Origin: Sphingomonas sp. Leaf9
GTDB lineage: Bacteria > Pseudomonadota > Alphaproteobacteria > Sphingomonadales > Sphingomonadaceae
Direction: 5' to 3'
DNA: 64,000 nucleotides
Assembly (NCBI RefSeq): GCF_001421355.1
Contig: NZ_LMKC01000002.1
Location: 245,720 to 309,719, forward strand
Position numbers and translations under genes: made by a program. Position 1 is the stretch's first letter; every line of letters begins with the position of its first letter. The notes under the pieces were generated by a model. The model saw only the letters and a list, made by a program, of their open reading frames with translations. It made no database searches and was not told the DNA's origin. Of the stretch, positions 1-9,003 are shown piece by piece.

Positions 1-974
1 GGGGGTGGCGGGATGCCCATGCGCGAAGCGGTGACGACGATCTCTTCCGCCATTTCGAACTGCTCGCTGCGCAGGTCGGATGTGGTGGTGCCGAGCGGAT
101 AGCAGCGCAGTTGCAGCCCGGTCGCCGCCGCCCGGATCTGATCGACGCGTTCGCGGTTCAGGCGGCCGGCAACGACCTGTACCTCGGCATCGGCAAATCC
201 CTCCGCATTGCTGTTGGCCAGCGTGGTCCAAGCGAACAGGTCCAGCCGGTCGCCGTTGAGCGTCCCGACATAGCTGGCCGACCAGTCGAAACCGGTGGCG
301 AGATAGGACAGCCGCACGGTCACGGTGCGGCGCGCCGGGCTGTCGGTGGTGACGCTCAGCACCGGTTTCGCGGCAAGGTTCGCGGGGATGCGGGCGTATT
401 TCAGGCTGTCGGCGAGGCCGGCACAGCCCAGCGCCTCCACGCCGTTCGGCGTCCGTACGACTACGCCGCCGGTCGGGCCGGACAGGATCGTCGCCTGCTC
501 TTCGCGCACCACGCCGCTCGCGCGGTCGGTGCGGCGCAGCGTCACGCGGTTGCCAAGCGTGCCGTCGACCAGCGCGGCAGGCGACAGGACGCGGGCGTCG
601 CGATTTTTCTCGACGGTGCCGCCGGGCAGGCCGTCGACCACCGCGCTGACCGGGATGATGCCGCCCGCGACCCCTTCGAAGCGCAGCACCGATCGGCCGC
701 GCGGCAGCGTGACGCGGCGGGTTTCGGTGACCAGCGCATAGCCCTGGAGATTGCGCAGGTTCATCGCCTCGCGGGCGGAGCGATAGGGCGCGCGGTACAG
801 GGTGACGGCGATGGTGGTGGGCGCGGGGGAGGTGACGGTGGCGACGGAGTCTTTGATCTCACCGGATCGTACATCGGGGGTCGGGGTACGGATGGCGATG
901 CCGCCCTGTGCAGCAAGCGGCGTGGTGGCTGTCAGCAGGGAGAGGGCGATGAGCCACGGAGCCGGCTCGTATAT
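1..974 (-). CDS. DUF4139 domain protein, 3' part cut off by the window edge
   Basis: The leftward reading frame encodes an exported DUF4139-type protein; the part seen includes a typical stretch around NRERVDQI and ends near SRMGIPPP at the window edge. DUF4139 proteins are predicted envelope proteins of unknown biochemistry, related to mucoidy-inhibitor-like proteins. It lies just downstream of a second DUF4139 gene on the same strand, so the two are probably duplicates. A hydrophobic signal-like stretch (WLIALSLLTATTPLAAQ) opens the protein, but no ATG, GTG or TTG occurs in frame before it. The best placed candidate is an ATA at 974-972, with GAGGA six bases upstream. A palindromic repeat begins 11 bases farther out and may have displaced the original start. 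The product family is fairly sure; the start is not. Confidence 0.72.
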   Translation of the reverse strand, partial: MYEPAPWLIALSLLTATTPLAAQGGIAIRTPTPDVRSGEIKDSVATVTSPAPTTIAVTLYRAPYRSAREAMNLRNLQGYALVTETRRVTLPRGRSVLRFEGVAGGIIPVSAVVDGLPGGTVEKNRDARVLSPAALVDGTLGNRVTLRRTDRASGVVREEQATILSGPTGGVVVRTPNGVEALGCAGLADSLKYARIPANLAAKPVLSVTTDSPARRTVTVRLSYLATGFDWSASYVGTLNGDRLDLFAWTTLANSNAEGFADAEVQVVAGRLNRERVDQIRAAATGLQLRCYPLGTTTSDLRSEQFEMAEEIVVTASRMGIPPP

Positions 975-984
975 TCCGTGTCCT

Positions 985-1055
985 CGCGCAGGCGGGGGGC
1001 CACAGTTGTTAAAAACTGACGTTGGCGCATCTGGCCCTGGACCCCCGCCTGCGCG
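985..1055. repeat. Inverted repeat with 14-bp perfect arms
   Basis: CGCGCAGGCGGGGG at 985-998 is matched by its exact reverse complement at 1042-1055. A smaller hairpin (CAGTT/AACTG) lies between the arms. It separates the two DUF4139 genes and touches the probable 5' end of the first. It resembles a REP-type intergenic palindrome. Confidence 0.75.
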
Positions 1056-1156
1056 GGGGCACGGATTGGGCGAACAGGCGCGCGACTCATCACCGCCGGG
1101 ATAAAATCGTACATCGGGTGAGCCGCCCGCTCCCTGAAACCGGCGCTTGCCACGCA

Positions 1157-2569
1157 TCAGTAGCGCGTGTCGAACGTCGCGGTGACGGTGGCCGATCCGT
1201 TGGCCGGGACCGGCACCTGCCACACCGCCTGCCCCGCATCGACGCGCTCGCTTGGGCGGCTCTGGTCGATGATGCGGGTGTCGCTCCAGTCGAGACCGCC
1301 CTGCGCCAGTTCGACCGTCACTGCGCCCGGCATCGCGTTGGTGAGGGTGTAGCGCATCTTCGTCTGCCAGCGATTGGCGTTGATCCGGGTCCGGCTTTCG
1401 ACGATCGCGCGGACCTTTACGTCGAACGCGTCGCCGGTGGCCAGCGCGATTTTCGATCCTTGCGGGGTGTGGTCGATTGCCGCCTCGCCGGTGAATTGCG
1501 GCTGGCCGCGCGCGTCGCGCATATAGACGCGGATCGTGCCGGCGGGGAGCGCGTCGCCCAGGCCCCCCTTTGCCGCGTTGCTGAAGCGGACGATGCTCTG
1601 CGCGCTCACCGGCTGTTCGGTTGTGCCGAGCCAGTTGTTGACGAAGCGGTAGCCGCTGGTCGCGGGCGTGCCCTTCACGTCGAGGAAGCTGACCTGCTTG
1701 GTCTGCTTGTCCGCGATCGTGGTGCGTTCGGGCAGCGGATAAAGGTAAAAATCGCCCAGCTGTTCGCGGTTCGCGGTTTCGGTGCCGGATTGCTGGAGCG
1801 GCCGGCGGCGCGGGGGGCGGGGCGGGTACGCGTCCTCGTCGTCGCTCGACCCGACTTCCCCGGCGACCAGCAGCGTGCGGGCGTTGGTGAAGGTCGTGCC
1901 GGTGGTGTTGGTGAGCGTGACCCAGCCCTGTACGTCGATCGTGCCGCTCTTGCGGTCGAGCAGCGCGACATAATCGGCTTTCCAGCCCAGGCCCCGGCTG
2001 AGATAGGAGAGCGTCGCCGGGCGGGTGCCGCTGCGGGCGCTGTCGAGCGTGACCGACAGGGTGGGGCGGGCGCGCAGCGACGGCGGCACCTTGTCAAAGA
2101 TCGCGCGGACCGGCAGGCCGTCGTCGCGCAGCACCTCGATCCGGTCGCCGATCTGGAGGACCACGCCGCCGTTCACCGCCAGCACCCTGGCCCGTTCGCG
2201 CGTTTCCGCGCCGGTCGCCGGGTTGGTGCGCAGCAGGGTGATGGTCTCCCCCACCGCCTTTTCCATCAGGCTGGAGGGGGATAGCAGGTCGAAGTCGAAA
2301 TTCTGCTCGACGATCCGCGCATCGGGCACGGCGAGCGAGACGGTTTCGGGGCGGATCTGCGCGCTGACGTCGGGGAAATCCTGCCGAACGGGGCCAGAGC
2401 GCAGGTCGAGCGGGCGGATGTCCTGCACCAGCGCGACGTCGCCGTTGTAGATGGTAACGGACACGTCGCCTTGCGCGGAGGGGGCGATGGCAGGCGGGGT
2501 GGTGGCGTCCTGTGCCAGTGCCGGCAGGGGCACGAGGAGGCTCGCCAGCAGCAGCCAGTTCGGTTTCAT
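1157..2569 (-). CDS. DUF4139 domain exported protein
   Basis: The 470-residue product opens with a clear signal peptide (MKPNWLLLASLLVPLPALAQ), so it should act in the periplasm or envelope. The body is the beta-rich DUF4139 region: a serine/threonine-rich core, the typical SYLSRGLGWKADYVALLD stretch near residue 190, and a C-terminal part rich in TVELAQGG-like strands. No catalytic residues are known for this family, so no reaction can be assigned. The start ATG at 2569 fits the signal peptide and follows the GGGGGATG region of the upstream gap. The gene is followed by a second DUF4139 gene on the same strand after about 180 bases that contain an inverted repeat. Confidence 0.85.
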   Translation of the reverse strand: MKPNWLLLASLLVPLPALAQDATTPPAIAPSAQGDVSVTIYNGDVALVQDIRPLDLRSGPVRQDFPDVSAQIRPETVSLAVPDARIVEQNFDFDLLSPSSLMEKAVGETITLLRTNPATGAETRERARVLAVNGGVVLQIGDRIEVLRDDGLPVRAIFDKVPPSLRARPTLSVTLDSARSGTRPATLSYLSRGLGWKADYVALLDRKSGTIDVQGWVTLTNTTGTTFTNARTLLVAGEVGSSDDEDAYPPRPPRRRPLQQSGTETANREQLGDFYLYPLPERTTIADKQTKQVSFLDVKGTPATSGYRFVNNWLGTTEQPVSAQSIVRFSNAAKGGLGDALPAGTIRVYMRDARGQPQFTGEAAIDHTPQGSKIALATGDAFDVKVRAIVESRTRINANRWQTKMRYTLTNAMPGAVTVELAQGGLDWSDTRIIDQSRPSERVDAGQAVWQVPVPANGSATVTATFDTRY

Positions 2570-2839
2570 CGCGCATCCCCCGGTTGTTTCGGGGGAGTGT
2601 GGCGGGGGGATGTTACGTTGGCAAGGCGGGGTTGGCTTGCCACCCTTCGCCCTTACCGTTTGGTTCGAAGCAAACAGGATGAGTGAGGAAAGGGGGTGCC
2701 CCCTCCGTTCGTCCTGAGGTGCCGCTGAGCCTGTCGAAGCGGCGTATCGAAGGACCGTGGCGGGTGCTTCGATACGAGCCTTCGACTTCGCTCAGTCTCT
2801 ACTCAGCACGAACGGAGGTGTCGGGACGGACGGTTCAGA
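2570..2839. other. Intergenic gap filled mainly by repeats
   Basis: No gene is seen here. The stretch holds a short palindromic half-element near 2656-2678 (CCGTTTGGTTCGAAGCAAAC) and the larger inverted repeat at 2705-2815. The rest includes the upstream region of the DUF4139 gene. Confidence 0.6.
2705..2815. repeat. Palindromic repeat, CCGTTCGTSCTGAG family
   Basis: The element starts CCGTTCGTCCTGAG and ends CTCAGCACGAACGG, which are near-perfect reverse complements, with inner modules GCCTGTCGAAG and CTTCGACTTCG and TATCGAAG/CTTCGATA. A second copy lies at 36843-36952. It sits between the ends of flanking genes and may act as a transcription terminator or mRNA stabiliser. Confidence 0.8.
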
Positions 2840-4630
2840 TTAGTGATTGTCGCGCGGCAGCCCCTGCGTCTGCGCGATCTGCTGGAACGCTTCGGAGCCT
2901 TCGAGGATCGCACCGGTCGACATCTGACCGACGACCGAGCGCTGGATCGCCTGCCATGGGGTCTGCGATGCGGGGTACTGATAGCCCCCGGCCGCTTCCA
3001 GTTCCCGGCGACGTTCGGCCAGTTCCTCGTCGGACAGCAGCACGTCGGCGCGGCCCTTGCCCAGGTCGATGCGCACGCGGTCGCCGGTGCGCAGCAGCGC
3101 GAGGCCACCGCCCGCCGCCGCTTCGGGTGATGCGTTCAGGATCGACGGGCTGCCCGATGTGCCCGACTGGCGGCCATCGCCGATGCAGGGCAGCGCGCTG
3201 ATGCCTTCGGTGATGAGGTACGCCGGCGGGCGCATGTTCACGACCTCGGCCGCGCCCGGATAGCCGATCGGCCCGGCACCGCGCATGAACATGAGCGTTT
3301 CGGGCGTGATGCCGAGCGCCGGATCGTCGATGCGGTGGTGGTAATCCTCCGGCCCGTCGAACACGACCGCCGGCCCCTCGAACGCTTCGGGATCGTTCGG
3401 GTTGGACAGATAGCGTTCGCGGAATTCGGGGCCGATGACGCTGGTCTTCATCACCGCCGCGTCGAACAGATTGCCCTTCAGCACGATGAAGCCGGCGTCG
3501 GTCTTCAGCGGCTGGTCGAACGGGCGGATGACCTTTTCATCCTCGATCACCGCGTCGCGGCAGTTTTCGCCGATCGACTTGCCGTTCACGGTCAGCGCGT
3601 CTTCGGCGATCAGGCCCTGGCCCATCAGTTCCTTGACGACGGCGGGCACGCCGCCCGCGCGATAATAATCCTCGCCCAGATATTCGCCGGCGGGTTGCAG
3701 GTTCACCAGCAACGGGACCTTGTGCCCCTGTTCCTGCCAATCCTCGATCGGCAGGTCGACGCCGATATGGCGGGCGATCGCGGCAAGGTGGATCGGCGCG
3801 TTGGTCGACCCGCCGATCGCCGAATTGACCTTGATCGCGTTGTGGAAAGCGTCCTTGGTCAGAATCTGCGACGGCTTCAGGTCCTCGCGCACCATGTCGA
3901 CGATGCGCAGTCCCGTGCGGTACGCGATCTCCTGCCGATCGCGATAGGGCGCGGGGATCGCAGCCGAACCGGGCAACTGCATGCCCAGCGCCTCGGCCAG
4001 CGAGTTCATCGTCGTCGCCGTGCCCATGGTGTTGCAATAGCCGGTCGAGGGGGCCGACGACGACACGAGGCGGATGAATTCCTTGTTGTCGATCTCTCCG
4101 GCGGCCAGCATCTGGCGCGCCTTCCACACGATCGTGCCCGATCCGGTGCGCTCGCCCTTGTGCCAGCCGTTCAGCATCGGGCCGACCGACAGCGCGATGG
4201 CGGGGATGTTCACGGTCGCGGCGGCCATCAGGCAGGCCGGGGTCGTCTTGTCACAGCCGATCGTCAGCACCACGCCGTCGAGCGGATAGCCGTACAGCAC
4301 CTCGACGAGACCCAGATAGGCCAGGTTGCGGTCGAGCCCGGCGGTCGGGCGCTTGCCGGTTTCCTGGATCGGGTGGACTGGAAATTCCAGCACGATGCCG
4401 CCCGCTTCGCGGATGCCCTCGCGCAGCCGTTCGGCGAGGACGAGGTGGTGGCGGTTGCAGGGCGACAGGTCGGAGCCGGTCTGGGCGATGCCGATGATCG
4501 GCTTGCCCGACTGCAGCTCTTCCTGGGAAAGCCCGAAGTTCAGATACCGTTCGATATACAATGCCGTCATGTCGATATTGTCGGGATTGTCGAACCATGC
4601 GCGGCTGCGCAGCGAAGGCATGTCGGTCAT
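2840..4630 (-). CDS. Pentonate dehydratase of the IlvD/Edd family (D-xylonate/L-arabonate type)
   Basis: This 596-residue protein belongs to the IlvD/Edd dehydratases, which remove water from a sugar acid to give a 2-keto-3-deoxy acid in the cytosol. It closely resembles Caulobacter XylD along its whole length, including the openings [18 protein letters not shown] and [20 protein letters not shown]. The three expected [2Fe-2S] ligands are visible as Cys58, Cys126 and Cys199, and Lys128 is the lysine carbamylated in structurally known relatives. The gene is divergent from a sugar transporter and near an FAH-type enzyme that could act on its product, so a non-phosphorylative pentose route is likely. 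Whether the natural substrate is xylonate, arabonate or another acid cannot be told from sequence. ATG 4630 is used; an in-frame ATG at 4621 is also possible. Confidence 0.88.
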   Translation of the reverse strand: MTDMPSLRSRAWFDNPDNIDMTALYIERYLNFGLSQEELQSGKPIIGIAQTGSDLSPCNRHHLVLAERLREGIREAGGIVLEFPVHPIQETGKRPTAGLDRNLAYLGLVEVLYGYPLDGVVLTIGCDKTTPACLMAAATVNIPAIALSVGPMLNGWHKGERTGSGTIVWKARQMLAAGEIDNKEFIRLVSSSAPSTGYCNTMGTATTMNSLAEALGMQLPGSAAIPAPYRDRQEIAYRTGLRIVDMVREDLKPSQILTKDAFHNAIKVNSAIGGSTNAPIHLAAIARHIGVDLPIEDWQEQGHKVPLLVNLQPAGEYLGEDYYRAGGVPAVVKELMGQGLIAEDALTVNGKSIGENCRDAVIEDEKVIRPFDQPLKTDAGFIVLKGNLFDAAVMKTSVIGPEFRERYLSNPNDPEAFEGPAVVFDGPEDYHHRIDDPALGITPETLMFMRGAGPIGYPGAAEVVNMRPPAYLITEGISALPCIGDGRQSGTSGSPSILNASPEAAAGGGLALLRTGDRVRIDLGKGRADVLLSDEELAERRRELEAAGGYQYPASQTPWQAIQRSVVGQMSTGAILEGSEAFQQIAQTQGLPRDNH

Positions 4631-4747
4631 CGAAGTTCCGGTTCACCAAGAGGGTGTGGGCACGGCGGCTCAGGACAGGTGAGACGCGCGCCGTGGTGCG
4701 ATTCGGTGTCCCGAACCTTCACCCCCGTCCGCATCCCCCAAGCGCCG

Positions 4748-4782
4748 TTGACGCCGTGCGTGGGCATATATAGTCAGACAAA
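4748..4782 (+). promoter_or_regulatory. Putative promoter and operator for the sugar transporter operon
   Basis: TTGACG at 4748-4753 is followed after 15 bases by TATAGT (4769-4774). The sequence TAGTCAGACAAA (4771-4782) overlaps this -10 and recurs almost unchanged before cutC (58775-58786). The overlap suggests a repressor site, for example of a GntR-type regulator; the regulator is not identified. The whole 4631-4851 gap separates the divergent dehydratase and transporter genes. Confidence 0.45.
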
Positions 4783-4851
4783 ATCGAATTGGGCAAGCGA
4801 TGCGACGGAACAAACCGTCCCGCCATGCCACCAAATAGGGAGAAGACCAGG

Positions 4852-6171
4852 ATGCCGGCCCCGATTTCCGCGCGCTCCGTTGGGGGCACGCCCGCCCCCG
4901 CCGGAGCCAGCTACGCGCCCGCGCTGACGTTGCTGGCCAGCCTGTTCTTCATGTGGGGGTTCATTACCGTCATCAACAACACGCTGCTGCCGCATCTGCG
5001 CAGCGTGTTCGACCTGAACTATACCCAGACGACGCTGATCGAGAGCGTGTGGTTCATCGCCTATTTCGTCGCGTCGATCCCCTCGGCCAAGCTGATCGAG
5101 CGGATCGGGTATCAGAAGTCGCTGGTCATCGGGTTGCTGGTGATGGCGGCGGGTGCGCTAGGCATGGTGCTGGCCGCCAGCCTGCCGTCCTATGGCGTGA
5201 CGCTGCTCATGCTGTTCGTCATCGCCAGCGGCATCACGCTGCTGCAGGTCGCGGCCAATCCCTATGTCGCCGTCATCGGGCCGTCGGATACCGCGTCGTC
5301 GCGGCTCAATCTGGTGCAGGCGATGAACTCGGCGGGCACGATGCTGGCCCCGCTGTTCGGCGCCTATCTGATCCTCGGCCGGTCGAAGGGCGGCACGTCG
5401 CAGGCGGGCACGGTACTGACGCAGGCCGAACGGCTGGCCGATGCGCAGTCGGTGATCCTGCCTTATGTGCTGGTCGCGATCGTGCTGGTCGTGCTGGCGG
5501 TCGTCATCGCGCGCTTTCCGCTGCCCGCCATGGGATCGGCGACCAGCCGTGTCGCCAAGGAAGAGCGCAAGAAGCATTCGCTGTGGAACCACCGCAACCT
5601 GGTGTTCGGGGTGCCCGCGATCTTCATCTACCTGATCGCCGAGATCGGTGTCGCCAACCTGTTCGTGAACTTCGTCAGCCAGCCCGACATCGCCAACGTG
5701 ACCAACGAACTGGCCGGGCGCTACCTGACATTCCTGTGGGGCGGCATGATGATCGGCCGCTTCGTCGGCAGCGTCGTGATGCAGAAGGTCGACGCGGCCA
5801 AGGTACTGGCGTTCTTTTCGATCGGCGCATTCGTCGTGATGCTGGGCGCGACGTTCCTGCACGGGCCGGCGGCGATGTGGTCGCTGATCCTGGTCGGGCT
5901 GTTCCATTCGATCATGTTCCCGACGATCTTTACGCTGGGCATCAAGGGTCTGGGTCCGCTGACCGAGGAAGGGTCGGGGCTGCTCATCATGGCGATCGCC
6001 GGCGGCGCGCTGGTGGTGGTGCAGGGCTGGCTGGCCGATAAATACGGGCTGCAATGGTCGTTCCTGCTGACCGCCGCGTGCGAACTCTACATCCTCTTCT
6101 ACGCGCTGTGGGGATCGAAGGTGACGAACCCGATCGCCGATACCCCCGCCGACCCCGACGTCTTTGCATAA
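4852..6171 (+). CDS. Sugar MFS transporter, FucP/GluP family
   Basis: The 439-residue protein has about 12 membrane segments and the family opening LASLFFMWGFITVINNTLLPHL, followed by QTTLIESVWFIAYF, both typical of FucP/GluP proton-sugar symporters in the inner membrane. It should import a hexose or pentose. ATG 4852 is chosen because AGGGAGAAG lies upstream and because it gives a usual N-terminus; an in-frame ATG at 4825 would add nine residues. It is divergent from the dehydratase and ends 10 bases before the FAH-type gene, with which it should be cotranscribed. The exact sugar cannot be told from sequence. Confidence 0.87.
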   Translation: MPAPISARSVGGTPAPAGASYAPALTLLASLFFMWGFITVINNTLLPHLRSVFDLNYTQTTLIESVWFIAYFVASIPSAKLIERIGYQKSLVIGLLVMAAGALGMVLAASLPSYGVTLLMLFVIASGITLLQVAANPYVAVIGPSDTASSRLNLVQAMNSAGTMLAPLFGAYLILGRSKGGTSQAGTVLTQAERLADAQSVILPYVLVAIVLVVLAVVIARFPLPAMGSATSRVAKEERKKHSLWNHRNLVFGVPAIFIYLIAEIGVANLFVNFVSQPDIANVTNELAGRYLTFLWGGMMIGRFVGSVVMQKVDAAKVLAFFSIGAFVVMLGATFLHGPAAMWSLILVGLFHSIMFPTIFTLGIKGLGPLTEEGSGLLIMAIAGGALVVVQGWLADKYGLQWSFLLTAACELYILFYALWGSKVTNPIADTPADPDVFA

Positions 6172-6181
6172 GGAATCCTCG

Positions 6182-7168
6182 ATGACCCTCCGTCTGTTGC
6201 AGCGCGTGGCCCCGTCGCGCGCCGTCATCGCCGCGACCGATACGGGCGCGCATATCGTCCCCGGTGTCGAGAGCGTGCGGGCGCTGGCCCAACGCGCTAT
6301 CGAGGCCGGCCACAGCATCGCCGATGCGGTCGCGGCGGCGGGGCAGGGGGAGGCGGTCGATATCGCCGCGCTGCTCGATGCCGGGGCGATCGGATCGCCG
6401 ATCGACCATGACGATGCGGCGCATGTCATCCTGACCGGCACCGGGCTCACCCATCTCGGTTCGGCCGAGGGGCGCGACAAGATGCACCGTGCCGCCGCCG
6501 AAGCCGCGACCCAGACTGATTCGATGCGGATGTTCCTGGAGGGCGTCGAGGGCGGCAAGCCGGCGGCGGGCCAGGTCGGGCAGCAGCCCGAATGGTTCTT
6601 CAAGGGCGACGGCACGCAGCTGGTGGCACCCGGTGGCGACTTCGCCATGCCGCATTTCGCTGAGGACGGCGGCGAGGAGCCGGAGCTGGCCGGCATCTAC
6701 CTGATCGGTCCCGACGGTACGCCGCACCGCATCGGCCTGGCGCTCGCCAACGAATTCTCCGACCATGTGACTGAGCGGCACAATTATCTGTGGCTGGCGC
6801 ACAGCAAGCTGCGCCAGGCGTCGCTCGGCCCCGAATTGCTGGTCGGCGCGGCGCCCGAGCATGTCGAGGGGACGAGCCGGATCGTGCGCGGTGGCGAGAC
6901 GATCTGGGAAAAAGCGTTCCTGTCGGGCGAGGCGAACATGTCGCACAGCCTGTCCAACCTCGAACATCATCATTTCAAATATCCGCTGTTCCGACGGCCG
7001 GGGGACATTCATGTCCACTTCTTCGGCACGGCCACGCTGTCGTTTTCGGACGGGGTGCGGACGGAAGAAGGCGATGTGTTCGAGATCGCGGCGGCGCCGT
7101 TTACCCTGCCGCTCCGGAACCGGTTGACGCGCGCGGCGGATGCGCCGGTGGCGGTGAAGGTTTTATAG
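6182..7168 (+). CDS. AraD1/FAH-superfamily enzyme, candidate 2-keto-3-deoxypentonate dehydratase
   Basis: The 328-residue product belongs to the fumarylacetoacetate-hydrolase-like AraD1 (GguC) group. Visible features are HVILTGTGLTHLGSAEGRDK near residue 80, the segment EPELAGIYLIGPDGTPHRIG, and the metal-site-like GLALANEFSDH. Relatives take part in the breakdown of 2-keto-3-deoxy sugar acids, often as a dehydratase making an alpha-ketoglutarate semialdehyde. That role fits the nearby pentonate dehydratase, but it is inferred from context. ATG 6182 is preferred over an upstream in-frame TTG (6164) because AAGGAA (6170-6175) sits at the right distance before it. The gene follows the transporter by 10 bases. 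Confidence 0.8.
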   Translation: MTLRLLQRVAPSRAVIAATDTGAHIVPGVESVRALAQRAIEAGHSIADAVAAAGQGEAVDIAALLDAGAIGSPIDHDDAAHVILTGTGLTHLGSAEGRDKMHRAAAEAATQTDSMRMFLEGVEGGKPAAGQVGQQPEWFFKGDGTQLVAPGGDFAMPHFAEDGGEEPELAGIYLIGPDGTPHRIGLALANEFSDHVTERHNYLWLAHSKLRQASLGPELLVGAAPEHVEGTSRIVRGGETIWEKAFLSGEANMSHSLSNLEHHHFKYPLFRRPGDIHVHFFGTATLSFSDGVRTEEGDVFEIAAAPFTLPLRNRLTRAADAPVAVKVL

Positions 7169-7176
7169 GCCGCTTT

Positions 7177-7267
7177 CGTCATCCCGGTGGAGGGCATTGT
7201 GTCGGGCGTTCTCGATGGAATGGCGACCGCCCTGTGTCCATGGATCCCGGCCTTCGCCGGGATGACG
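7177..7267. repeat. REP-like inverted repeat, CGTCATCCCGG family
   Basis: CGTCATCCCGG at 7177-7187 is matched by CCGGGATGACG ending at 7267. It lies directly after the AraD1-type gene. A related element with CACCCCGG arms lies at 27857-27943, and single fragments occur near 41740 and 45230. Confidence 0.75.
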
Positions 7268-7315
7268 GAGGGAGTAGGTGACCCTGCTGCCAACTTCCTC
7301 CATCGCCTCAACCCC

Positions 7316-7435
7316 CGTTTGCTTCGAGCGCAGGTTCGAGCTTGTCGAGAACCGTAGTCGAGAAGGGGGTGCCCCGAACTGCGGCATTCTCGACGGGCGC
7401 TTCTCGACAGGCTCGAAGCTGCTCGAACCGAACGG
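7316..7435. repeat. Palindromic repeat, GCTTCGAGC/GCTCGAACC family
   Basis: The element begins CGTTTGCTTCGAGC and ends GCTCGAACCGAACGG, with inner TTGTCGAGAA and TTCTCGACAGG arms. Copies lie at 35363-35571 (with an insert), 37944-38064 and as a short form at 62478-62517. It lies between convergent ends of the FAH-type and NUDIX genes. Confidence 0.8.
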
Positions 7436-7452
7436 CATGGATCAGCGGTGGC

Positions 7453-7908
7453 CTATCCCAGCAGCGGTTCGATCCGGTCCAATAGCGGCAGCTGACTTTT
7501 CAGCATCATGGTCCGCGCCTCGGCAACCGGCATCCAGCGCGCGGCGTCGACTTCGGGAAAGCTGCGACGGCGGCCGCTGCGGGGTGGCCATTCCAGTTCG
7601 AACGTCATGCTGGTGATCGCCTGCGTGTCGACATCCTGTTCGGCGGCGAAGGCCGATACCGATTTTCCGCCCGCCTGCCGCACCATGCCCAAGGGCGCGA
7701 GCGGGGCGACGACCGCGACGCCCAGTTCCTCCGCCACCTCGCGACGGGCGGCGTCCTCCACCGCTTCGTCGGGTTCGATATGGCCCTTGGGGATTTGCCA
7801 CGCCCCCACCTGTCGCCGCGCCCAATAGGGGCCGCCGGGATGGATGAGCAGCACCGCCGGGCTCGGCGTGCGACGATATAGCAGGATGCCCGCGCTATGC
7901 TGTGGCAT
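7453..7908 (-). CDS. NUDIX hydrolase
   Basis: The 151-residue protein carries a full NUDIX box: Gly42, Glu48, Arg56-Glu57, Glu60-Glu61 and Gly63, matching GX5EX7REUXEEXGU. NUDIX enzymes hydrolyse nucleoside diphosphates linked to another moiety, using Mg2+; damaged nucleotides, NAD-like compounds and RNA caps are common substrates. The specific substrate is not visible. The start ATG 7908 is used rather than any farther upstream codon, because those would run through the oppositely oriented AlkB-like gene. The gap to that gene is 87 bases and must hold both promoters. Confidence 0.87.
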   Translation of the reverse strand: MPQHSAGILLYRRTPSPAVLLIHPGGPYWARRQVGAWQIPKGHIEPDEAVEDAARREVAEELGVAVVAPLAPLGMVRQAGGKSVSAFAAEQDVDTQAITSMTFELEWPPRSGRRRSFPEVDAARWMPVAEARTMMLKSQLPLLDRIEPLLG

Positions 7909-7995
7909 GAAGCTGTCCCCGTTTCTTGACCGGCGATCGTGATCGTCGCCGCTGGTTGATGGACAGACGCCGCCGACCCATGTTGCGTTCCATCG

Positions 7996-8586
7996 ATGCC
8001 GCAACTCGACCTCTTTGCCGCCGAACCGGTCCTGCCCGGACTGACCCATCGGCCGGGCGCGCTGCCGACCGGGCAATTGCCCGCGTTGGCGGCGGCGATC
8101 GATGCCGCGCCGCTTACCCCCTTCCGGTTCCAGCAGTGGACCGGCCTCAGGCTGACCACCTCCTATGGCTGGCACTATGATTTCGAGGCGGGGCAGGTCG
8201 GGCGGGCCGAACCGATGCCCGACTGGCTGCTGTCGGTGCGCGACGTGGCGGCGGATGTCGCGGGCGTACCGGCCGACGCGTTGGTGCAAGGGTTGCTGAT
8301 CCGCTACGATCCGGGGGCCGGGATCGGCTGGCACCGCGACCGGCCGGTGTTCGAGCATGTCGTCGGCCTGTCGATCGGTGCGCCGGCGACGCTGCGGTTC
8401 CGGCGGCGGAGCGCGGGCGGGTTCGACCGGTTTGCGCAGGACCTGATGGCGGGCGATGCCTATCACCTGACCGGCGATGCGCGGTGGGATTGGGAACATG
8501 GCATTGCGCCGATGGCGACGACGCGCTGGTCGATCACCTTTCGCAGCCTGACCGAGCGGTTCCGGCGGGAGATCGGCGTTGCGTGA
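7996..8586 (+). CDS. AlkB-like 2-oxoglutarate/Fe(II) dioxygenase
   Basis: The 196-residue protein has the AlkB metal triad His113, Asp115 and His168 and the two arginines Arg177 and Arg183 that bind 2-oxoglutarate. AlkB enzymes oxidise methyl or etheno groups off bases in nucleic acids, releasing formaldehyde; some homologues act on other substrates. The HIRAN gene overlaps its 3' end by eight bases, so the two are translated together. A NUDIX hydrolase lies divergently upstream. The three genes may deal with chemically damaged nucleotides and DNA. This is a context argument only. Confidence 0.85.
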   Translation: MPQLDLFAAEPVLPGLTHRPGALPTGQLPALAAAIDAAPLTPFRFQQWTGLRLTTSYGWHYDFEAGQVGRAEPMPDWLLSVRDVAADVAGVPADALVQGLLIRYDPGAGIGWHRDRPVFEHVVGLSIGAPATLRFRRRSAGGFDRFAQDLMAGDAYHLTGDARWDWEHGIAPMATTRWSITFRSLTERFRREIGVA

Positions 8587-8971
8587 ATTGAGCCTGCACG
8601 TGGTCGGGGCCGACTTTCCGAATCGCGGCGGGGGCAATCGCCGGTTCGAAATCCTGCTGTGCACGCCGGGCGAGCCGGTCGCGCTGGTGCCCGAACCGCG
8701 CAATCCGGTCGACCCCAACGCGGTGATGGTGGTGAGCGCGCGCGGGGTGCAGATTGGTTATCTAACTGCCGATCGCGCGGCGTGGATCGGCGCGATGCTG
8801 CGACAGGGGCGTGCCGTCACGGCGCTGTTCCAGCAGGCGACGCCGACGGGCGCGGCGATCCGGGTGGCGTTCGACGGGGCGGTGCCCAGGTTACCGGCGG
8901 TCGTTGCGACAGCAGCGGACCCGGAGCCGGAATTCTGGCCGGACGACGTTCCGCCCGACGACTGGGATTAG
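8579..8971 (+). CDS. HIRAN domain protein
   Basis: The 130-residue protein is a stand-alone HIRAN domain: FPNRGGGNRRFEIL, LVPEPRNPVDPNAVMV and GVQIGYLTADRA follow the usual HIRAN pattern. HIRAN domains bind 3' single-stranded DNA ends in eukaryotic helicases and are thought to recognise damaged or stalled DNA. In bacteria they are often free-standing and of unproven role. The start is the TTG at 8579, which overlaps the last codons of the AlkB-like gene; a second in-frame TTG at 8588 is the alternative. The C-terminus is an acidic tail (FWPDDVPPDDWD). Confidence 0.8.
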   Translation: MRELSLHVVGADFPNRGGGNRRFEILLCTPGEPVALVPEPRNPVDPNAVMVVSARGVQIGYLTADRAAWIGAMLRQGRAVTALFQQATPTGAAIRVAFDGAVPRLPAVVATAADPEPEFWPDDVPPDDWD

Positions 8972-9003
8972 CGTCCGCTGCGAACCGAGGAGGACGTGCC
9001 CCC

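Noticed and set aside
7909..8718. Leftward reading frame extending the NUDIX gene across the AlkB-like gene
   Set aside because: The extra 270 residues have no domain pattern and are antisense to a well-supported AlkB-like gene. They reflect high GC content.
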